From: an uncultured Collinsella sp.
GTDB taxonomy: Bacteria > Actinomycetota > Coriobacteriia > Coriobacteriales > Coriobacteriaceae
Length of the DNA stretch: 10,612 nucleotides
Direction: 5' to 3'
Assembly (NCBI GenBank): GCA_958407555.1
Contig: CATYJC010000058.1
Location: 1-10,612, forward strand
Below, one piece after another: positions 6,365 through 10,612 of this stretch. A program made the translations under genes and the position numbers. The first letter of the stretch is position 1. Each line of letters opens with the position of its first letter. Below the pieces are notes generated by a model. It made no database searches and was not told where the DNA came from. It worked only from the letters and a program-made list of their open reading frames with translations.

Positions 6365-6949
6365 TTACAGCTTGTTAGCGATCTTCTTTGCCGTGCGCTT
6401 GACGCCGGCCACAAGACCCCCCGCGGGATGCTCCTTTTCGTATGCTAGACGCTTCTCGCGCTTTGCGTACTCTTCGACGATGATGTCGCCATACTCGTCT
6501 TCGATCTTGTCGAAGAAGTCGACGGCGCCCTTAATTTCCTCAGCGGTCGGGTGTCCCTTCTGGACGCCGCCGGTAATCTTGAACGGACCCCACGTGTCAA
6601 ATCCGGGACAGCCGTAGACGCCCATAAAGATGGCCTGCCTCATGCGGCAGATGCCATCGATATCCTTGCCGTACCACTTGTTTTTGCCACCGTAGGTCAT
6701 AAGGCCAAACACCTTGTCCTGCGGCTGCAGCACGTTCGTGAGCACGCGCGCCATATCTTTGTCGATCTCGGAGTAATAGATGCCCGTGGCGACACCGATC
6801 AGATGGTATTCGTGCAGGTCGGGGTACTCGTTTTTACCGAGTGACTTCACGTCGAGGGTATCGATTTCGGGATGTGCCTCAACGATGGCGTCCACGAGCT
6901 TTTTCGTATTGCCGTGGTGGCGTGAGGCATAAAGGATGATGGTTCGCAT
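6365..6949 (-). CDS. Flavodoxin-domain protein
   Basis: The 194-residue protein opens with a flavodoxin fold: MRTIILYASRHHGNTKKL, where Ser9-Thr15 is the FMN-phosphate-binding loop of the 'S.tGNT' type. A later stretch, FGLMTYGGKNKW (81-92), is where flavodoxins contact the isoalloxazine ring. After about residue 140 there is a charged, partly basic extension ending in KRTAKKIANKL, beyond the usual domain. Such proteins carry electrons at low potential or act as FMN-dependent quinone or haem-protoporphyrin reductases; this sequence does not say which. It is transcribed opposite to the sugar genes, with its own terminator, and probably is not part of the pathway. The start ATG (plus-strand CAT 6947-6949) has AAAGG nearby. 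The frame stays open further upstream, but that is antisense to the epimerase. Confidence 0.85.
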   Translation of the reverse strand: MRTIILYASRHHGNTKKLVDAIVEAHPEIDTLDVKSLGKNEYPDLHEYHLIGVATGIYYSEIDKDMARVLTNVLQPQDKVFGLMTYGGKNKWYGKDIDGICRMRQAIFMGVYGCPGFDTWGPFKITGGVQKGHPTAEEIKGAVDFFDKIEDEYGDIIVEEYAKREKRLAYEKEHPAGGLVAGVKRTAKKIANKL

Positions 6950-7105
6950 AAGAAGGCCTTTCAGCTGTAATTGCATCAATGTCTGTATGGTACCCCGTTG
7001 CATGCCTGGGAAACCGGACGCATCGATGAACGTGCGGGTTTGTCCTTTGGTCAGGGCCGAGACGGGTTCTTGCGAGCAAAAAGCAGTTGTTCGAAAGGAT
7101 GGACA

Positions 7106-7987
7106 ATGGAATACGCTCTCTCCAACGATTCGATTTCTATCAAGGTCTCCACGGCCGGCGGCTCGTTTACCTCGATTGAGGCTGGAGATCGCGAGTACTT
7201 GTGGCAGGGCGATCCCGCAGTGTGGTCCGGCCAGGCACCGATTTGCTTCCCGATTTGCGGAGGTTTGCGCGATAACAGCGCCATGACGTTTGCCGGACAT
7301 CATGTGAAGCTCGCCCGCCACGGCTTTGCGCGCAAGCAGGAGTGGAAGCTGTTGAGCCAAAGCGCAAACGAGCTGGCTATGTGCCTGGCATCCGAGGATA
7401 ACGCCGCGCTGCTGAGCGATTATCCGTATCCGTTTAAGCTTGTCGCCCGCTATACGCTCGAGGACGCCGCCGTGCGTGTCTCCTTTGAGGTTACCAACGA
7501 GGGCACCGAGGACATGCCTTTCTTTATCGGTGGACACCCCGGCTTTAGGTGTCCGCTCGACGAGGGTGAGTCCTATACGGACTACGAGTTGCGTTTTGAG
7601 AAAGACGAGGCTGCGGAGCTCTGCACCGCCGTTCCCTCGACCGGATTGATTGATGTGGACAGGCGCTCCAAGAACCCCATGGTGGGAAAGACGCTGCCTT
7701 TGTCGCATGAGCTCTTCGATTTTGCGGAGACCATCTTTGACGTGCTCGAGAGCCGTCAGGTCACGCTTTCCAAAAAGGGCGAGGACAAGGGCGTTCGCCT
7801 GAGCTTTGAGGGCTTCCCGTACCTCATTGTGTGGAGCAAGCCCGAGGGTGATTTTGTGGCAGTTGAACCCTGGGGCGGCCTCTCGACCTGTTCCGATGAG
7901 GATGACGTGCTTGAGCACAAGCGCGGCTGCCTTATCGCCAAGCCCAAAGAAACTATCGTGCGCTCGTTCACAATCGAGATTCTGTAG
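7106..7987 (+). CDS. Aldose 1-epimerase family protein (LacX-like)
   Basis: The 293-residue protein belongs to the galactose mutarotase superfamily, LacX-like branch. Motifs in order are FPICGGLRDN (48-57), RHGFAR (71-76), GGHPGFRCPL (142-151) with the presumed acid His144, and VEPWGG (253-258) with the presumed catalytic base Glu254. Family members interconvert alpha and beta anomers of aldoses or their phosphates. LacX in lactococci and streptococci lies beside the tagatose-6-phosphate genes, which fits this context. ATG 7106 is chosen because AAAGGAT lies just upstream; the longer frame back to 6971 has no ribosome site. It is probably co-transcribed with the kinase 59 bases downstream. 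No clear promoter is seen in the 156-base divergent gap to the flavodoxin gene. Confidence 0.88.
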   Translation: MEYALSNDSISIKVSTAGGSFTSIEAGDREYLWQGDPAVWSGQAPICFPICGGLRDNSAMTFAGHHVKLARHGFARKQEWKLLSQSANELAMCLASEDNAALLSDYPYPFKLVARYTLEDAAVRVSFEVTNEGTEDMPFFIGGHPGFRCPLDEGESYTDYELRFEKDEAAELCTAVPSTGLIDVDRRSKNPMVGKTLPLSHELFDFAETIFDVLESRQVTLSKKGEDKGVRLSFEGFPYLIVWSKPEGDFVAVEPWGGLSTCSDEDDVLEHKRGCLIAKPKETIVRSFTIEIL

Positions 7988-8016
7988 TCGCATGTAGCCA
8001 ATTCGTTTTGCAAGGC

Positions 8017-8041
8017 ATAAGGAGCCTGCGAGATAAGGAGC
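8017..8041 (+). repeat. Duplicated ATAAGGAGC ribosome-site repeat before the kinase
   Basis: ATAAGGAGC occurs at 8017-8025 and again at 8033-8041, sixteen bases apart. The second copy is correctly spaced from ATG 8047. The first has no ATG, GTG or TTG at a suitable distance. It may be a chance tandem duplication or a standby ribosome-loading site. Confidence 0.5.
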
Positions 8042-8046
8042 TAGAA

Positions 8047-8982
8047 ATGATCCTCACCGTTACGATGAACCCGTCCGTCGATACGCGCTATCAGCTCGAT
8101 GAGCTCATTATCGACGACGTCAACCGCGTGACGCCCGAAAAGACCGCCGGCGGTAAGGGCCTCAACGTGGCCCGCGTCCTGGGCCAGCTGGGCGACGATG
8201 TCGTGGCAACCGGCCTGCTTGGTGGTCATATGGGCGCCTATATGGCCGAGCTCATGGATGCCAACGGCATTAAGAATGATTTTGTGCCCATCAAGGGCGA
8301 GACCCGCATCTGCCTCAACATCCTTCATGCTGGCAACCAGACCGAGTTGCTCGAGAGCGGCCCGACGATTGCCCCCGAGGAACTCGATGCCTTTACCGCC
8401 AAGTTCGCCGAGCTTGCGAGCAAGGCCGATGTCGTTACCATATCGGGTTCGCTGCCCCGCGGCGTCGAGGCGGACTACTACGCCAAGATCACGGGCATTG
8501 CAGAGAACGCCGGCGCCAAGGTGCTGCTCGATACCTCGGGCGCCTCGCTCGAGGCTGCGCTCAAGTCCGAGGTCAAGCCTGAGCTGGTTAAGCCTAACCT
8601 GACCGAAATTAACGGCCTTCTGGGCACGAGCTTTACCACCGACGATGTGGACGAGCTCCGTTCCGCGCTCGCCTCTGACGCCCGCTTCTCCGATATCCCC
8701 TGGGTCGTCGTATCCATGGGTGCTGCCGGCTCAGTTGGCTTCCACAATGGCCGTGCGTTCCGCGCCAAGACCCCCGATATCCCCGCCGTTAACGCTACGG
8801 GCTCTGGCGATTCGACCATTGCCGGCTTCGCACATGCGATTGCTGCCGGCGCCGACGACGAGACGGTGCTGCGTACCGCCAACACCTGCGGCAAGCTCAA
8901 TGCCATGGATCCCATGACTGGCCACTTGGTTATGGATCGTTGGGACGAGGTTTACAACGGCGTTGTCGTGACCGAGCTGTAG
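8047..8982 (+). CDS. PfkB-family sugar-phosphate kinase (tagatose-6-phosphate kinase / 1-phosphofructokinase type)
   Basis: The 311-residue cytoplasmic kinase matches the LacC/FruK branch in length. Its start, MILTVTMNPSVD, is typical for the branch. GGKGLNVARVLGQLG (35-49) is PfkB signature 1. NATGSGDSTIAGFAHA (249-264) is signature 2, with the catalytic Asp255 and the anion hole in GSGD. In this locus the likely substrate is tagatose-6-phosphate from AgaS, giving tagatose-1,6-bisphosphate. Fructose-1-phosphate is the main alternative and cannot be excluded by sequence. AAGGAG at 8035-8040 fixes ATG 8047; the longer upstream frame is not used. The TAG stop abuts a nagA 3' remnant that continues in the same frame. 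The matching aldolase is not in the window. Confidence 0.9.
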   Translation: MILTVTMNPSVDTRYQLDELIIDDVNRVTPEKTAGGKGLNVARVLGQLGDDVVATGLLGGHMGAYMAELMDANGIKNDFVPIKGETRICLNILHAGNQTELLESGPTIAPEELDAFTAKFAELASKADVVTISGSLPRGVEADYYAKITGIAENAGAKVLLDTSGASLEAALKSEVKPELVKPNLTEINGLLGTSFTTDDVDELRSALASDARFSDIPWVVVSMGAAGSVGFHNGRAFRAKTPDIPAVNATGSGDSTIAGFAHAIAAGADDETVLRTANTCGKLNAMDPMTGHLVMDRWDEVYNGVVVTEL

Positions 8983-8984
8983 GA

Positions 8985-9147
8985 GCTTGTGCTGCGGCCC
9001 CGGCATCGGTTGCTAGCTCATGTCGACGACAAGTGCAGTAGCATTATGCCGGGGCGCGACGCCGACACTGTCGTGTTCAATCCCGACCTTACCCTGGTCG
9101 AGACGCATGTGGGTGGCAACAGCGTCGGTAATGCGTTTGCCGAGTAG
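8985..9147 (+). pseudogene. 3' remnant of a second nagA gene
   Basis: Bases 9016-9147 encode a 43-residue peptide ending in TAG that matches the C-terminus of the intact NagA. It contains KCSSIMPGRDAD and LTLVETHVGGNSVGNAFAE; by hand count 32 of the last 42 residues are identical (about 76%). Upstream the match continues weakly only after a shift of one base near 9015, giving an AAPASVA-like stretch back to about 8985. The catalytic domain is absent and no ribosome site or start codon precedes the fragment. It starts directly at the stop of the PfkB kinase, so a second nagA was probably mostly deleted or replaced there. The differences from the intact copy suggest an old paralogue, not a recent duplicate. 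Confidence 0.88.
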
Positions 9148-9179
9148 CCGCCAAAGAAACGATCCGAGAGGGGATTTAG

Positions 9180-9653
9180 ATGATTTACGGTGCATTGGGC
9201 GATATCGAGGAGTACCGTGGAATGCTCAAGGGCCTCGACGTGCTGATCGATTGGCTCGAGGAGAACGATCCGGCGAAGCTCGAGGTCGGCAGCCATCCGA
9301 TTCTGGGCGACAAGGTCTTTGCGAACGTCATGGCTCCCACGACGCGTCCCGAAGCCGAGGCTCACTATGAGACGCATCAGCGCTATCACGACCTGCAGAT
9401 CGACGTCGAGGGTCGCGAGGCCTTTAAGGTTGCCACGGGCAGCCTGACGCTGGTCCAGGAGTTCGACGAGAAGGACGACTACGATCTGGTCGATTCCGAC
9501 GCCTCGATCGCCGGCGATCTTGCTGACGACAAGTTTGCGCTGTTTGTTGCCGGCGAGCCTCACATGCCCACGCTCGAGTTCCCGGGCGATGGCGCGCAGC
9601 CGGTCAAGAAGATTTGCTTTAAGCTGCTTGCAGATGCTTACTGGGAGGAGTAG
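9180..9653 (+). CDS. YhcH/YjgK/YiaL family protein (cupin-like sugar anomerase)
   Basis: The 157-residue protein fits the DUF386 family (EbgC, YiaL, YhcH). It starts MIYGALGDI and has the metal-site region YETHQRYHDLQ (63-73, with Glu64 and His66 as likely ligands), then EPHMPTL (126-132, His128) and VKKICFKL (142-149). YhcH (NanQ) has been described as an N-acetylneuraminate anomerase that speeds ring opening of the sugar. Here it probably does the same for a sugar of this locus, beside the aldose 1-epimerase; the substrate is unknown. GAGAGGGGAT gives the ribosome site. It lies after the nagA remnant, probably in the epimerase-kinase transcript, and is followed by a terminator. Confidence 0.9.
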   Translation: MIYGALGDIEEYRGMLKGLDVLIDWLEENDPAKLEVGSHPILGDKVFANVMAPTTRPEAEAHYETHQRYHDLQIDVEGREAFKVATGSLTLVQEFDEKDDYDLVDSDASIAGDLADDKFALFVAGEPHMPTLEFPGDGAQPVKKICFKLLADAYWEE

Positions 9654-9713
9654 CGCGCTGCTCGGCTGAGCTGTTCGTGTTGCGAGCGTTATCCCTTGGG
9701 GGAGTTCGCTTGG

Positions 9714-9761
9714 GCCCCGCTGATCGCGGTTCCTTTGGGGATTGCGGTTGGCGGGGCTTTT
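9714..9761 (+). terminator. Intrinsic terminator after the YhcH-family gene
   Basis: GCCCCGC (9714-9720) pairs with GCGGGGC (9751-9757), followed by TTTTGTTG. Inside, CGCGGTTCC and GGGATTGCG form a nine-pair upper stem with several G-U pairs around a TTTG loop. It closes the epimerase-kinase-yhcH unit about 60 bases after the stop. Confidence 0.78.
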
Positions 9762-9827
9762 GTTGAGTAGGGGAGTTTCCGGCGGCGTTGTGCTTGGATT
9801 GGCGGATGCGCGCCCAAAATCGGCAAC

Positions 9828-9850
9828 AAAAAAGCCGCCCGAAGGCGGCT
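9828..9850 (-). terminator. Intrinsic terminator of the tRNA-Thr gene
   Basis: On the minus strand AGCCGCC, a TTCG loop and GGCGGCT form a seven-pair stem followed by five further Ts. It lies 11 bases beyond the CCA end of the tRNA. Confidence 0.93.
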
Positions 9851-9861
9851 ATCTTGTGCAA

Positions 9862-9937
9862 TGGAGCCAGCGACCGGGCTCGAACCGGTGACCCCCGCTT
9901 TACGAGAGCGGTGCTCTACCAACTGAGCTACGCTGGC
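9862..9937 (-). tRNA. tRNA-Thr (anticodon CGU)
   Basis: The 76-base gene folds into a complete cloverleaf: acceptor GCCAGCG/CGCTGGC, D arm GCTC/GAGC with loop AGTTGGTA, anticodon stem CCGCT/AGCGG with loop CTCGTAA, a five-base variable loop and T arm ACCGG/CCGGT with loop TTCGAGC. The anticodon CGT reads ACG (threonine). The discriminator base is U, and the 3' CCA is encoded in the DNA. It has its own promoter and terminator and is unrelated to the sugar genes. Confidence 0.98.
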
Positions 9938-9976
9938 GACCATGTGGTGACGCAACTGAGGCGTCAACGGCTGTCT

Positions 9977-10005
9977 ATGATACGGGACATCGCACATCCG
10001 CGCAA
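9977..10005 (-). promoter_or_regulatory. Promoter of the tRNA-Thr gene
   Basis: On the minus strand TTGCGC (10005-10000) and TATCAT (9982-9977) are separated by exactly 17 bases. Transcription would start near 9970, about 33 bases before the mature 5' end, leaving a short leader for RNase P to remove. Confidence 0.65.
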
Positions 10006-10038
10006 GTGTTCTGACGGCTTTTCTCACTTTAAATGCAC

Positions 10039-10044
10039 TAATAT
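10039..10044 (+). promoter_or_regulatory. Possible -10 element of the orphan EIIB-like gene
   Basis: TAATAT (10039-10044) is a fair -10 element in a locally AT-rich patch. The only -35-like sequences, around CTGACG (10011-10016), are about 22 bases away, too far for a standard promoter. The gene is preceded by a divergent tRNA, so a promoter is expected in this 157-base gap. Confidence 0.3.
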
Positions 10045-10094
10045 TGGAGACGCGATGTCTTGCTCTTACGGGTCTCAAACAGAATGGGGCAGCG

Positions 10095-10577
10095 ATGGCT
10101 CAACCCAAGATCCTTCTCACACGTATCGACGACCGTTTCATTTACGGACAAGACGTTGAGCTGTGGAACGAAGCCGTGGGTTCCAACCTTGTCCTAATCG
10201 TCAACGATGAGATCGCGGCAGATTCGCGCCAATGGGCACCCATGAGGGTGGCGGCGCCAGAAGGCGTTTGGACGCGGTTTTTCTCGGTACAAAAGGCCAT
10301 CGACATCATTCATACCGCAACGCCGCGTCAATGGATTCTGATCATGGTGGCCTCACCCTCCGATGCGCTCGCGCTGGTTAAGGGCGGTGTGCCAATAACC
10401 AAGATTAGTATCGGCCATATGCGGGCGGGGGAGGGCAAGCGCTCTGCAACGCCTGCCGTTGCCGTAGGCGATACAGACATCGCCGCCTTCAAAGAGTTGC
10501 AAAAGCTCGGTATAGAGCTAGAAATCCGCCATCTCCCCAGTTCCGCCCCCGATCCCATCGGCAATCTGTTCAACTGA
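10095..10577 (+). CDS. Orphan mannose-family EIIB-like protein lacking the phosphorylated histidine
   Basis: The 160-residue protein has exactly the length of the EIIB at 359-841 and aligns to it without gaps; by hand count 87 of 160 residues are identical (about 54%). The signature TRIDNRLVHGQV reads TRIDDRFIYGQD here, so the phosphorylated His17 is Tyr17 (codon TAC, 10143-10145) and the following Val20 is Asp. The rest of the fold is kept, including AAPEGVWTRFFSVQKAID and VKGGVPITK, and the second conserved loop is changed from GNMH to GHMR. A normal phosphocarrier role looks impossible. It may be a regulatory or decoy EIIB that binds EIIA or EIIC/EIID, or a decaying gene that is still intact. 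ATG 10095 is preferred because homology begins there; the frame extends to a TTG at 10044. The ribosome site is weak (GGGG). No EIIA, EIIC or EIID accompanies it in the window. Confidence 0.88.
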   Translation: MAQPKILLTRIDDRFIYGQDVELWNEAVGSNLVLIVNDEIAADSRQWAPMRVAAPEGVWTRFFSVQKAIDIIHTATPRQWILIMVASPSDALALVKGGVPITKISIGHMRAGEGKRSATPAVAVGDTDIAAFKELQKLGIELEIRHLPSSAPDPIGNLFN

Positions 10578-10609
10578 TCCCTTGGGGACGGAGGAAAACG
10601 GATCATTTT
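10575..10609 (+). other. Inverted repeat with T-run over the stop of the EIIB-like gene
   Basis: TGATCC (10575-10580) pairs with GGATCA (10600-10605), followed by TTTT. The loop of 19 bases is long, so as a terminator it is weak. The loop contains GGGGACGGAGG and AAAACGG. The window ends three bases later, so any continuation is hidden. It could be a terminator or one unit of a dispersed intergenic repeat. Confidence 0.4.
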
Positions 10610-10612
10610 GCC

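Noticed and set aside
6950..7993. Upstream extension of the flavodoxin frame into a 542-residue minus-strand protein
   Set aside because: The extension is fully antisense to the aldose epimerase, whose motifs are clear, and shows no domain of its own. The flavodoxin fold starts cleanly at MRTIILYASR.
9862..9937. tRNA as an integration site with the EIIB-like gene as cargo
   Set aside because: Integrases use the 3' end of tRNA genes, which faces the YhcH-family gene. No integrase, duplicated tRNA end or composition change is seen on either side.
10055..10159. Small frame starting at ATG 10055 as a leader peptide of the EIIB-like gene
   Set aside because: A GGAG lies upstream, but the frame runs 34 codons into the EIIB-like gene in another frame and resembles no leader peptide. 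The region around it is explained by the tRNA promoter and the EIIB start.
1..10612. CRISPR array, insertion sequence, toxin-antitoxin or phage genes
   Set aside because: No spaced direct repeats, transposase motifs or small paired genes were found. The only repeats are short hairpins, an ATAAGGAGC pair and the two gene-level paralogies (EIIB and nagA).

Overview
The window looks like a chromosomal stretch from a high-GC Gram-positive gut bacterium of the Coriobacteriia, most probably Collinsella or a close relative. This rests on codon choice, GC-rich reading frames, the terminator style and the gene content; no marker gene confirms the genus. Most of it is one locus for uptake and breakdown of an N-acetylated hexosamine, best read as N-acetylgalactosamine (GalNAc).

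Layout. Positions 1-2912 hold the end of a mannose-family PTS operon: the last codons of an unidentified gene, a small YajC-like membrane protein, then EIIB, EIIC and EIID, closed by a strong terminator. Positions 2935-3721 hold a HutC-type GntR regulator. A well-formed operator overlapping a promoter (3760-3796) follows, driving agaS (3836-5002), which has its own terminator. nagA (5120-6289) comes next. A flavodoxin-domain gene (6365-6949) lies on the opposite strand. Then come a LacX-like aldose 1-epimerase (7106-7987), a PfkB-family sugar-phosphate kinase (8047-8982), the 3' remnant of a second nagA (about 8985-9147), and a YhcH/NanQ-type sugar anomerase (9180-9653) with a terminator. A tRNA-Thr(CGU) with promoter and terminator sits on the minus strand (9862-9937). 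The window closes with a second, isolated EIIB-like gene (10095-10577).

How it fits together (inference from family knowledge). The PTS would import and phosphorylate the amino sugar. NagA would remove the acetyl group. AgaS would deaminate and isomerise galactosamine-6-phosphate to tagatose-6-phosphate, and the PfkB kinase would make tagatose-1,6-bisphosphate. The aldolase needed to finish the route is not in the window. The aldose epimerase and YhcH protein would interconvert sugar anomers. The GntR regulator probably senses an amino-sugar phosphate and binds the ACTGGT/ACCAG palindrome in front of agaS.

The points most worth a second look are: the orphan EIIB in which the phosphorylated histidine is a tyrosine, although the protein is otherwise full length and about 54% identical to the active EIIB; the relic nagA 3' end fused directly behind the kinase stop codon; a roughly 75-residue polar, acidic insert in EIID; and a YajC-like protein inside the PTS operon.
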